From Opitutaceae bacterium (GTDB taxonomy: Bacteria; Verrucomicrobiota; Verrucomicrobiia; Opitutales; Opitutaceae): a DNA stretch of 64,000 bases. Of the stretch, positions 1 to 8,121 are shown in pieces; within the stretch, counting starts at the first letter, position 1, and every line of letters begins with the position of its first letter. The stretch lies in NCBI GenBank assembly GCA_041395105.1, contig JAWLBB010000002.1, forward strand, positions 496,001 to 560,000, in the 5' to 3' direction. Made by a program: the position numbers and the translations under genes. Below the pieces are notes generated by a model, which saw only the letters and a program-made list of their open reading frames with translations, had not been told where the DNA came from and did not search any database.

Positions 1-1
1 T

Positions 2-1252
2 CCCAACCAGAACGCCTTTGGACACTTTGAGCGCTGGCTCAAACATGAGGCCTATGCCCACCTTTCCGAGTGCCCGGAACCGACGGATATCATTGCCTGG
101 GGTCACCCGAGGACCGTTTCCCGGGTCAGCCTCTGCCCCATCGACCCGGGTTCACTGCAACTGATCGACGAACTCCTCCGCGAACTCCTGCCCCATTTTT
201 CCAGCCCGATCGTCAACGTTGGGTGCGACGAAACGATCGACCTGGGATATGGACGCTCGGAATCACGGTGCCGGAAAATCGGAGAGGGACGGGTCTACCT
301 CGACTACATCCTCGGATTGCGGGAAACCGCCGCCCGGCAGGGCCGCACCATCCAGTTCTGGGGCGATATCATAGTGAATCATCCCGAGCTCATCCCGGAA
401 ATCCCGAAAGATGTCACCGCCCTGGTCTGGGGTTATGAGCAGAATCATCCCTTTGACCGGGAATGCGCCGCCTTCAAGGCCTCCGGACTGCAGTTCTACG
501 TCTGCCCGGGCACATCGTCCTGGACCACCCTGACCGGCCGTCGGGAAAATGCGGTCAAGAACCTGGAAAGCGCCGCCCGCAACGGGGCGGAACACGGGGC
601 CAGGGGTTACCTGATCACCGACTGGGGTGACCACGGCCACTGGCAGCCACTCGGACTTTCGTATCCATACTTTGCATACGGAGCGGCCTTGAGCTGGTCG
701 GCCAACGCCAACCGCGGGGTCGACCTGGCCCGGGTGGTCAATCAAACCGTCTATGGCGACCGCACCGGAAGGACGGGCCGCGCCCTCCTCGAACTGGGCC
801 TGGCGCCCTCCCTGACCGGGATCAGCCCGCACAACTGCACCGTATTCTTCCAGCTCCTCCAGGCGGTGGACACCCCTCTATCCGAACACAGCACCCTCAA
901 GGCACTCAGGTCCGGGGAGCTGGAAGCGGCCAGGAAGGCCATCACCGGCGCCCGCGACCTCCTCGACGAAGCCAAACCCACCTCGCGCGACGGCAAACGC
1001 GCCCTCGGAGAGATCCGTCTCATCATCGACCTGGCTCTCCACGCCTGCCGTCAGGGTCGTTATCGCCTGGAAACACCGACGGGGTCCATCGCGGAGGTAC
1101 CGGCCAAACGCCGGAAGACACTCCGCAGGGAATTGACGGCCCTGATCCGCCGTCACCGCAGGACCTGGATCAAGTCGAACCGGCCGGGCGGCCTCGAGCA
1201 AAGCGCGGAGCGGCTGGAGAATATCCTGGCGGTTTATTCACGCAACCTCTGA
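2..1252 (+). CDS. Glycoside hydrolase family 20-like beta-N-acetylhexosaminidase (5' end cut by window)
   Basis: The frame is open from the second base of the window, so the N-terminus lies outside. The visible 416 residues begin with PNQNAFGHFERW, typical of GH20-like catalytic barrels, and contain NVGCDET, whose Asp-Glu pair (codons at 227-232) matches the GH20 catalytic D-E of substrate-assisted hexosaminidases. The remaining part continues the barrel (YLITDWGDHGHW is also characteristic) and ends in a helical tail. The family removes terminal N-acetylhexosamines from glycans, which suits the glycan-degrading content of the window. No signal peptide can be judged because the start is missing. 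The family call is fairly firm; the exact substrate is not known. Confidence 0.8.
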   Translation, partial: PNQNAFGHFERWLKHEAYAHLSECPEPTDIIAWGHPRTVSRVSLCPIDPGSLQLIDELLRELLPHFSSPIVNVGCDETIDLGYGRSESRCRKIGEGRVYLDYILGLRETAARQGRTIQFWGDIIVNHPELIPEIPKDVTALVWGYEQNHPFDRECAAFKASGLQFYVCPGTSSWTTLTGRRENAVKNLESAARNGAEHGARGYLITDWGDHGHWQPLGLSYPYFAYGAALSWSANANRGVDLARVVNQTVYGDRTGRTGRALLELGLAPSLTGISPHNCTVFFQLLQAVDTPLSEHSTLKALRSGELEAARKAITGARDLLDEAKPTSRDGKRALGEIRLIIDLALHACRQGRYRLETPTGSIAEVPAKRRKTLRRELTALIRRHRRTWIKSNRPGGLEQSAERLENILAVYSRNL

Positions 1253-1253
1253 G

Positions 1254-1291
1254 CGGACGGTCCGGCGGCCCGTCCCTACCTGGTCCGTCCG
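1254..1291. repeat. Intergenic hairpin with CGGACGG/CCGTCCG arms
   Basis: Inverted arms CGGACGG (1254-1260) and CCGTCCG (1285-1291) begin one base after the stop codon of the hexosaminidase. The same arms with nearly the same spacing recur at 62433-62469, also just after a stop codon. It may act as a transcript-end or mRNA-stabilising hairpin or be one of the dispersed palindromes of this genome. There is no T-run. Confidence 0.5.
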
Positions 1292-1417
1292 ATGGCAGGC
1301 GCTCCGGCAAAGCCGACACTCGGCACCATTCCCACCCAAGAAAGAGATTCGACGCCGACTGAGCGGCACCGCTACACTCGCATCTTTCGCTCCCCACCTT
1401 GTCGCCAGCCCGCCATC

Positions 1418-2344
1418 ATGACCATGGAAGAAATCAAGACCGCGCTGCTCGAATCCTACGAGAAATTCGGCGGAATCAACCACCTCGACGGGGTGGATCT
1501 CCCCTCGGAAGAATCCGTCCACCGCCTGGCCTCGGATATGATGCACCTGCTCTTTCCGGGGTTCTTCGAGCAGGCCACCCTGACGAAACAGGAGGTTCCC
1601 GCCGTAACGGAGAAACGGCTGGCGGCCGTTCACGATCGCCTCTGCAAGAACATTGCCAAAGCCATGCGCTTTGGGGGTCATGCCAACCCCGCCGCCACCG
1701 CTGAAGAGAAGTGCATCGCACTTTTCAGCGCCTTTCCGGAAATCCGGCGGATCATCCAGACCGATGTCGAGGCGGCCTACCTCGGTGATCCGGCCGCCCG
1801 CAGTCTGGAGGAGATCATCCTCGCCTACCCCTGCGTGCTCGTCATCTCGATCCAGCGGATTGCTCATGAGCTCTACCGGCTGCAGGTGCCGCTCATTCCG
1901 AGAATGCTGACCGAATACGCCCATGAACGCACCGGGGCAGACATCCATCCCGGTGCGCAGATCGGATCCCATTTCTTCATCGATCATTGCACGGGCGTGG
2001 TCATCGGTGAGACCGCCGAGATCGGCCATCACGTCAAGATCTACCAGGGCGTCACTCTCGGGGCCAAGTCCTTCGAACTCGACGAACACGGGAACCCGGT
2101 CAAAGGCGTCAAGCGCCATCCCAATATCGAAGACCATGTGACCCTTTATCCGGGAGCCACCATTCTGGGCGGTCGCACGACCATCGGGCACCACTCGACC
2201 ATCGGCTCCAATGTCTGGCTTATGAAATCCGTCCCTCCGGAGAGCATCGTCTACTACCAGGGTGAGATGATGTCGATCGTCCGCGACAGGAAGGATCCCC
2301 GCAAGTCGAACGAACCGCCCGGAGGCGGTGAATGGATCATCTGA
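1418..2344 (+). CDS. cysE: Serine O-acetyltransferase
   Basis: Cytoplasmic enzyme making O-acetylserine from serine and acetyl-CoA, the first step of cysteine synthesis. The 308-residue protein has an N-terminal helical domain and then a left-handed beta-helix from about residue 177 to 270 with hexapeptide repeats (HPGAQIG, VVIGETAEIG, YPGATILGG) and the family signature HHVKIYQGVTLGA. The length and long helical N-terminus resemble the EpsC/SrpH-type serine acetyltransferases. I chose the ATG at 1418 because the upstream extension of the frame is not protein-like; a second ATG at 1424 is equally possible. dapF follows 61 bp downstream on the same strand. There is no sign of feedback-insensitive changes that I could judge. 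Confidence 0.9.
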   Translation: MTMEEIKTALLESYEKFGGINHLDGVDLPSEESVHRLASDMMHLLFPGFFEQATLTKQEVPAVTEKRLAAVHDRLCKNIAKAMRFGGHANPAATAEEKCIALFSAFPEIRRIIQTDVEAAYLGDPAARSLEEIILAYPCVLVISIQRIAHELYRLQVPLIPRMLTEYAHERTGADIHPGAQIGSHFFIDHCTGVVIGETAEIGHHVKIYQGVTLGAKSFELDEHGNPVKGVKRHPNIEDHVTLYPGATILGGRTTIGHHSTIGSNVWLMKSVPPESIVYYQGEMMSIVRDRKDPRKSNEPPGGGEWII

Positions 2345-2405
2345 TTACGACTTGCCGCGACCGTCGGGACGCTCCATTGATTCGCAACCGGATCAGGAAT
2401 CAACC

Positions 2406-3218
2406 ATGAAGATCAACTTTACCAAGATGCACGGCGCCGGAAACGACTTCGTGGTCATCGACAACCTCGAGCGGAGACTCCAGCTGTCCATCGGGCAGAT
2501 CCGCTTTCTCTGTGATCGGCGTTTCGGCGTGGGGGCGGACGGCCTGCTCCTGCTGGAGCCCGCCGCGGCCGACGGGGTGGACGCGACGATGATCTACTAC
2601 AACGCCGACGGATCGGGCGCGGAAATGTGCGGCAATGGCGCCCGCTGCTTCAGTGCCTTTGCCTTCGCGCGAAATCTCGGAAAAGGCGGCCGCATCCGCT
2701 TCGCCACAGATGCCGGCGTGGTCGGTGCCGAGAGGGTGGATGGTCTCTACCGCATTGAGCTGACCCCGCCGAGTTCCCTCGTCCGGGGCCGGGCGATCGA
2801 ACTGAAGGAAGGATCAGCCGTCATCCATAGTGTGAATACCGGCGTGCCCCACGCCGTCCGTTTCGTCGACGACGTCGCCCAGGTCGATATCCGTGCGCTT
2901 GGACCGGAGATCCGCTACCACGCCGATTTCGCGCCGAAAGGCACCAACGTGAACGTCGCCCAGGTCCAGGCCGACGGCCTCGTCCGGATCCGCACTTATG
3001 AGCGCGGGGTCGAGGATGAGACCCTCGCCTGCGGCACCGGGGTCACCGCCGTCGGAATTATGGCCCACTTCGTCCATGGAGTGGAGCGCCCGGTCCGGGT
3101 CCAGGTGGCCGGAGGGGACGTCCTGCAGGTCGACTTCGAGAAGGATGACGGCGGCATCCGCCAAGTGACCCTGACCGGTCCGGCCGTCGCCGTTTTCACC
3201 GGATCAGTGGAGGTTTGA
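2406..3218 (+). CDS. dapF: Diaminopimelate epimerase
   Basis: Converts LL- to meso-diaminopimelate for lysine and peptidoglycan synthesis, in the cytoplasm. The 270-residue protein begins MKINFTKMHGAGNDF, the standard start of the family, and has both catalytic cysteines: Cys75 in MCGNGAR and Cys209 in ACGTGVTA. Length is normal. The open frame extends upstream over the end of cysE, but the family alignment places the start at the ATG at 2406. It lies 61 bp after cysE on the same strand and is followed by a convergent gene, so cysE-dapF may be one transcription unit. Confidence 0.95.
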   Translation: MKINFTKMHGAGNDFVVIDNLERRLQLSIGQIRFLCDRRFGVGADGLLLLEPAAADGVDATMIYYNADGSGAEMCGNGARCFSAFAFARNLGKGGRIRFATDAGVVGAERVDGLYRIELTPPSSLVRGRAIELKEGSAVIHSVNTGVPHAVRFVDDVAQVDIRALGPEIRYHADFAPKGTNVNVAQVQADGLVRIRTYERGVEDETLACGTGVTAVGIMAHFVHGVERPVRVQVAGGDVLQVDFEKDDGGIRQVTLTGPAVAVFTGSVEV

Positions 3219-3285
3219 AGCCGACTGAATCACCAAGAGTCGGGCGGAGCGGCGCAGCGACACCCGAATCCTGAAGCATTGCAGC

Positions 3286-3305
3286 AACGGCGCTGTGTCG
3301 CCGTT
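3286..3305. terminator. Hairpin in convergent gap between dapF and pyrD
   Basis: Perfect 7-bp stem AACGGCG/CGCCGTT around loop CTGTGT, 68 bp after dapF. It lies between convergent genes, so it could end transcription from either side. It lacks a T-run, so the role is tentative. Confidence 0.35.
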
Positions 3306-3344
3306 CCCGTAGCCGAGTCGATCGTTGATTCCGGATGCTTTGAA

Positions 3345-3363
3345 CACGTCGCACAGCGACGTG
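3345..3363. terminator. Second hairpin in dapF/pyrD convergent gap
   Basis: Perfect 7-bp stem CACGTCG/CGACGTG with a 5-base loop CACAG, 44 bp beyond the pyrD stop on the reverse strand. Together with the hairpin at 3286 it fills the gap between the converging genes. It could be a terminator or a dispersed palindrome. Confidence 0.35.
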
Positions 3364-3406
3364 CCTGCACTCGAATCTACGGGCTGCGCCCAATTCAATC
3401 GTGACT

Positions 3407-4459
3407 CTATTTCGACGATACCGCCCGGGCCAGTTCGATCGGCATCGAAGGTCCCCGATAGATCATCCCCGAGTAGACCTGGACAAGCGTAGCGCCGGCA
3501 TCGATTTTCTCAGCCGCGGTCCGGCCGTCCATGATCCCGCCCACTCCAATGATCGGCAGCCTTCCCTCGGTCGAGCGGGAAATATAGCGGATGATCCCCG
3601 TGGCGGCCCTGGTCAGTGGAGCCCCGCTCAATCCCCCGGCCTGATCGACCCCGGCAAACGGGCCCGGCCGGGCCAGGGTCGTATTGGTCGCAATAATACC
3701 ATCGAGACCCAGTTCGTCGATGATCCCGAGCACATCGTCAATCTCTCGCCAGGTGAGGTCCGGAGCGATCTTGACCAGAAGTGGACAACGGCTCCGGCCA
3801 TGACCCGCCGTGCCGGCATCATTGGCGCGGGTGAGGGCCCCCAGCAGCATCCTCAGGCGTTCGGCATCCTGAAGCTTGCGCAGGTCCGGGGTGTTCGGAC
3901 TGCTCACGTTGACCACCAGATAGTCGGCGTGTCGGGCCAGGAGCCGGAAGGAACCCAGGTAATCCTCGACCGCCTCGTCGAGCGAGGCTACCTTCGACTT
4001 GCCGATATTCACACCGATCGGCATCGGGCGGCGGCCAGGCGGAGGTGCCTTGGCCAGCCGTGCCGCCGCACGTTCAGCACCCTCATTATTGAATCCCATC
4101 CGATTGATGATGGCTTCTTGCGCCGGGTAGCGGAAAAGCCGTGGCCGGGGATTCCCCGGTTGCGGTCGGAAGGTGAGGGTTCCAACCTCGACATGCCCGA
4201 AGCCCAGGGCGGAAAGCCCTCGCCAGCACACCGCATTCTTGTCGTAGCCGGCCGCCAAACCGACCCGATTGGGAAAGGTCACGCCGAACACCTTGATCCG
4301 ACCGCCCCAACTCTGACGTCGGGCCCGGGACCGAAAAACAGGGACAAGTCCCGGGATGGCCCCGACCAATCGAAGGCCATTTACCGACAGCTCATGTGCT
4401 CTTTCCGCTTCAAGACAGAAGAGAATCGGACGAAACAGCTTCTCGTATAAGGATCCCAT
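3407..4459 (-). CDS. pyrD: Dihydroorotate dehydrogenase, class 2 (quinone-linked)
   Basis: Oxidises dihydroorotate to orotate in pyrimidine synthesis, passing electrons to membrane quinone. The 350-residue protein has the class 2 N-terminal helical extension (MGSLYEKLFRPILF and onward, about 40 residues) used for membrane association, then a TIM barrel with GLAAGYDKNA, the FMN/substrate segment NRMGFNNEG, VNVSSPNTPDLR with the catalytic serine of class 2 enzymes, and IIGVGGI near the C-terminus. Length is typical. It stands alone, convergent with dapF and divergent from the acidic-protein gene. Confidence 0.93.
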   Translation of the reverse strand: MGSLYEKLFRPILFCLEAERAHELSVNGLRLVGAIPGLVPVFRSRARRQSWGGRIKVFGVTFPNRVGLAAGYDKNAVCWRGLSALGFGHVEVGTLTFRPQPGNPRPRLFRYPAQEAIINRMGFNNEGAERAAARLAKAPPPGRRPMPIGVNIGKSKVASLDEAVEDYLGSFRLLARHADYLVVNVSSPNTPDLRKLQDAERLRMLLGALTRANDAGTAGHGRSRCPLLVKIAPDLTWREIDDVLGIIDELGLDGIIATNTTLARPGPFAGVDQAGGLSGAPLTRAATGIIRYISRSTEGRLPIIGVGGIMDGRTAAEKIDAGATLVQVYSGMIYRGPSMPIELARAVSSK

Positions 4460-4648
4460 GGATGCTCGGCAGGAGACCCTTTATCCTCCCGGCCCACCCG
4501 GACAAGCAACTGAAATTCATGCGAACCGTGCCCCAAAGGACCAGACCGACCGGGCACCAACTCCCCAACCGTTCAACAAAAAGCGATTTCGCGGGTTGAC
4601 TCTGTCCAAACGAGGGTTTTTTGCTCTCACGAAATTTCCACAAACTAT

Positions 4649-5440
4649 ATGGCCAAATCCGCTCCTCTGCTTGACTGGTGCATCGTTCGCCTCGGAGAAG
4701 ACCTCAATTGGTGGGTCGAAGAAATCAGCGACGACATCCACTGGGATGTTGATGGCCTCAGCATCATCGATCCACGACAGGTATCCCATATCCTCGAACT
4801 CCTGGAACCGCTGCGCGACTACGGATTCGACGCCGATATCTTCGACATGGCCTTCATTTCATTCGGTATCGACAAGGATCTCGGCAAAGGCCGGATCCGT
4901 CTGACCCGGGTAAAGGACTCTCTGCTGGAATCCGACGACAAACTCTTTGCGCTCCCGGATGTCATGGATGAGGAGACGGGCCCCTATGCCGACTTCATCG
5001 ACCATATCATGAAAACCCGGGTGAAGATGCTCAACGATACCTTCGAGTTTGAACAGAGCCTGACGGTCGACGAAGTCGAGGACGAGCTGCGCGAGGCCCA
5101 GAACAACAGCCTGATCGAAGGAACCTCCGTTCACCTTTACGATGAAGTGATCGCCATTCTCGATTATGTCCCGGCCGGCTGGGAAGTCGACGACGACGAA
5201 GACGACAAGGCCGGAGGCGAGGACGAGGACGATTTCCCCGATATCGACGAGCACGAGGACGATGAGGAGGCCGAGAAGCTCAAGGGCGATGAGTCCCTCC
5301 GCTGGGATGAGGAGGAAGAGGACGAGGAGGACGACGACGACAGCGAGGACGAAGACGACGAAGACCTGGACGAAGACGACGAGGACCTCGACGACGAAGA
5401 CGAGGACATCGGACGGAAGGCCGGAAAGCGCCGCCGCTGA
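4649..5440 (+). CDS. Unknown protein with long acidic C-terminal tail
   Basis: 263 residues with no family I can name. Residues 1 to about 180 look like a folded, mildly acidic alpha/beta domain (start MAKSAPLLDWCIVRLGEDLN; WEVDDDEDD marks the transition). From about 183 to 253 nearly every residue is Asp or Glu, and the protein then ends in a basic stub GRKAGKRRR. No signal peptide or membrane segment, so probably cytoplasmic. The DNA of the tail is a purine-rich GAC/GAG/GAA low-complexity run. Acidic tails of this kind occur in histone chaperones, RNA polymerase delta subunits and DNA mimics, but nothing here shows which, if any, applies. It is flanked by pyrD and hemB, both on the other strand. 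Confidence 0.8.
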   Translation: MAKSAPLLDWCIVRLGEDLNWWVEEISDDIHWDVDGLSIIDPRQVSHILELLEPLRDYGFDADIFDMAFISFGIDKDLGKGRIRLTRVKDSLLESDDKLFALPDVMDEETGPYADFIDHIMKTRVKMLNDTFEFEQSLTVDEVEDELREAQNNSLIEGTSVHLYDEVIAILDYVPAGWEVDDDEDDKAGGEDEDDFPDIDEHEDDEEAEKLKGDESLRWDEEEEDEEDDDDSEDEDDEDLDEDDEDLDDEDEDIGRKAGKRRR

Positions 5441-5452
5441 TCGCGCGCCGGC

Positions 5453-6466
5453 TTACCTTCCCAGCTTCTCCGCAACTTCCCGGGCGAAATAAGTCAGGAT
5501 CAGGTCGGCTCCTGCCCGCTTGATCGCAAGCAGGGATTCGTCGCGACAACGCTCATAATCGAGCCAGCCGAGGCGCGAGGCCGCGTGGATCTGGGCATAT
5601 TCGCCTGAGACCTGGTAGGCCGCCACCGGCAGATTCGTCCGATCCCGGACTTCCCGAATGATGTCGAGGTAGGGTCCCGCCGGTTTGACCATCAGGATGT
5701 CCGCTCCCTCCCCCACATCCAGATCGATTTCGGTGAGCGCCTCGCGGCGGTTGGCCGGGTTGAGCTGATAGGTTCCTTTGTCGAGATAGGGACTCATCGC
5801 GGGACGGGCACTTCCCACCGCATCCCGAAACGGTCCGTAATAGCCCGAAGCGAACTTTGCGGAATAGGCCAGGATGCCGGTATCAACATGCCCGGCCTCA
5901 TCGAGAGCCGACCGGATGGCGCCCACTCTCCCGTCCATCATGTCGGATGGCGCCACCAGCGAAACGCCGCAGGAGGCGTGGAGCACCGCCATCCGGGCAA
6001 GCACATCCACGGTCGGGTCATTCGCCACGTCTCGGCCATCCCCGGTCAGGAGGCCGTCATGACCGTGCGTGGTGTAGGGATCCAAGGCGATGTCGGTTAT
6101 GACGAGAAGGTCCGGACAGGCAGCCCGGACGGCTCGGACCGCCCTCAGGACGAGACCATCCTCGTCCAGGGCATGCGAACCGTCGTCATCTTTCAGTTCA
6201 CTGGCCAGGCAGGGGAAGAGCGCGACCGCCGGAATGCCCAGATCTTCGAACAGGCGACAGGTTTCGACCAGGGTCTCCAGGCCATGCCGCTCGACCCCTG
6301 GCATGGAACCGACAGGTTCAGGGGTTCCACCGCCCTCTCGGACAAAGAGCGGGGCGATCAGGTCGTCAACCCTCAGAACGGTTTCCGTGACCATGCGACG
6401 AAGAGTCGCTGATTGTCGCAGACGTCGGGGTCGAACGGGGAGATCGAGCTTGAACTTGGCATTCAT
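5453..6466 (-). CDS. hemB: Delta-aminolevulinic acid dehydratase (porphobilinogen synthase)
   Basis: Condenses two 5-aminolevulinates to porphobilinogen in tetrapyrrole synthesis. The 337-residue protein is of normal length and carries both active-site lysines, Lys204 in YSAKFASGYYGPF and Lys261 in MVKPAGPYLD. The metal-site segment reads DIALDPYTTHGHDG (125-138): the three cysteines of zinc-dependent enzymes are replaced by Ala/Asp, so this belongs to the zinc-independent (magnesium-type) group. The gene converges on the acidic-protein gene with a 12-bp gap and is divergent from cysS. Confidence 0.95.
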   Translation of the reverse strand: MNAKFKLDLPVRPRRLRQSATLRRMVTETVLRVDDLIAPLFVREGGGTPEPVGSMPGVERHGLETLVETCRLFEDLGIPAVALFPCLASELKDDDGSHALDEDGLVLRAVRAVRAACPDLLVITDIALDPYTTHGHDGLLTGDGRDVANDPTVDVLARMAVLHASCGVSLVAPSDMMDGRVGAIRSALDEAGHVDTGILAYSAKFASGYYGPFRDAVGSARPAMSPYLDKGTYQLNPANRREALTEIDLDVGEGADILMVKPAGPYLDIIREVRDRTNLPVAAYQVSGEYAQIHAASRLGWLDYERCRDESLLAIKRAGADLILTYFAREVAEKLGR

Positions 6467-6675
6467 TGTTGGTGAAATCCCGATGGAAACACGATGACGA
6501 GACGGCGTCCAGATGACTTTTTGCTCCGGCCAACGCGAACCGCGTGGTGGCCCTCGCCGCGAACCTGTTGTTGAGGGGCTCCAGGACCCCTTGCACCTCT
6601 GCGCATTCGACCTGCGGGCTTGCGTCCCGATCCGTCCTGCGTTGAACCATTCACTTTCATCATCAAGAACCCGTC

Positions 6676-8106
6676 ATGTCCGTGCAGCTTTACGATTCAC
6701 TCAGTCGCCAAGTCCGCCTCCTCAAGCCCGAGGACGGTCAGACCTATCGATTCTACTGCTGCGGCCCGACGGTTTATGGCCCGGCCCACATCGGCAATTT
6801 CCGGGCCTTCATCGTTCAGGACGTCCTTCGCCGGACGCTTGAGGTTTCGGGCCTGAAGACCCTTCACGTCCGCAACCTGACGGATGTTGACGACAAGACG
6901 ATCGCCGCCGCCAACCGCGAAGGATCCTCCTTGAGACAGGTCACGGATCGCTGGACCGACCTGTTTCACCGCGATTGCGAGCTTCTCGGGCTCCTTCCTC
7001 CCCATGCGGAACCCCGGGCCACCGAACATATCGATGTCCAGATCGAGATGATCGCCCGTCTGGTTGACGGCGGACATGCCTATGCCACCGAAGAAGGCTC
7101 CGTCTATTTCAGGGTATCGTCATTTGAGGGGTACGGTGCCCTTTCCCGTCTGAAAGAACGGGAAATCACCCACGATCATGCCCCGGCCGGGAGTGGCCGG
7201 ATGGATGCCGACGAATACGATCGCGACTCGATCAGCGATTTCGTGCTCTGGAAATCTCACAAACCGACCGACGGCACCGTGTTCTGGGACAGCCCCTGGG
7301 GACCCGGCCGGCCCGGATGGCACATCGAGTGCAGTGCAATGAGCCGGGTCTACCTCGGAGACACCTTCGATCTGCATGCAGGCGGGGTCGACCTGATGTT
7401 CCCGCACCACGAAAACGAGATAGCCCAGAGCGAGGCCAGCAATGGAAAGCCCTTTGCCCGGCATTGGATGCACAATGCCCATCTCATGGTGGAGGGTCAG
7501 AAGATGAGCAAGAGTCTGGGCAACCTGCACACACCCGAGGATGCCATCGCCCGTGGCTATTCGGCCCGCGCCCTGCGCTATGTCCTGATAAGCGGCCACT
7601 ACCGGCAACCGCTCAACTTCACCTGGGCTTCGATGGATGCGGCGACCAGCGCGATCCGGCGCATCGACCGGGCAGCCGCCCAACTGGCACAGGTGTCCGG
7701 CCGGCCAATCAACGAGGCCAACAGGGCCACGGAAGCCTCACCCGCTCTGGACGGGGATTTCGGAGGACTCACCCCCGCCTGGCAGGCCCTCTGCGATGAT
7801 CTCAATGTTCCGGCCGCACTCGGAGCCTTTTTCAAGAGTCTTCCCGCTCTTGAGGCCGTCACCGTCGCCGACGAGGCCGCCAGCGCTCAGGAGTGCCTGC
7901 ACAAATTCCTTTTCGCGCTCGGACTGCCTCCTCGTGCGGCCGAACGCATCGAGGCACCGGACTCCGTGGTCCGCCTCGCCAATGAACGGTGGGCGGCCAA
8001 GCAGGCCCGCGACTTTGCCACAGCCGATCGTCTCAGGGCCGAGCTGGCCGAAGCCGGCTGGAAAAGCCTCGACCGCAAGGATGGCTTCGACCTCGAGAAA
8101 ATCTAG
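6676..8106 (+). CDS. cysS: Cysteinyl-tRNA synthetase
   Basis: Class I aminoacyl-tRNA synthetase charging tRNA-Cys. The 476-residue protein shows the Cys-containing zinc site start FYCCGPTVY (26-34), the HIGH-type motif PAHIGNF (36-42), later zinc ligands in HIECSAM and HHENEIAQ, and KMSKS at 276-280. The C-terminal helical domain is complete and length is normal. thrS follows after 15 bp on the same strand, so the two synthetases are probably cotranscribed. The 209 bp upstream to hemB hold nothing recognisable. Confidence 0.97.
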   Translation: MSVQLYDSLSRQVRLLKPEDGQTYRFYCCGPTVYGPAHIGNFRAFIVQDVLRRTLEVSGLKTLHVRNLTDVDDKTIAAANREGSSLRQVTDRWTDLFHRDCELLGLLPPHAEPRATEHIDVQIEMIARLVDGGHAYATEEGSVYFRVSSFEGYGALSRLKEREITHDHAPAGSGRMDADEYDRDSISDFVLWKSHKPTDGTVFWDSPWGPGRPGWHIECSAMSRVYLGDTFDLHAGGVDLMFPHHENEIAQSEASNGKPFARHWMHNAHLMVEGQKMSKSLGNLHTPEDAIARGYSARALRYVLISGHYRQPLNFTWASMDAATSAIRRIDRAAAQLAQVSGRPINEANRATEASPALDGDFGGLTPAWQALCDDLNVPAALGAFFKSLPALEAVTVADEAASAQECLHKFLFALGLPPRAAERIEAPDSVVRLANERWAAKQARDFATADRLRAELAEAGWKSLDRKDGFDLEKI

Positions 8107-8121
8107 CCGTAATCGTTTCCC

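Noticed and set aside
4598..4648. TTGACT near 4598 as a promoter for the acidic-protein gene
   Set aside because: No -10 element at proper spacing; the following T-run is not promoter-like.
5300..5420. Repetitive GAC/GAG stretch as a possible satellite or CRISPR
   Set aside because: It is the codon run of the acidic tail; there is no regular repeat-spacer structure. No CRISPR array was seen anywhere in the window.
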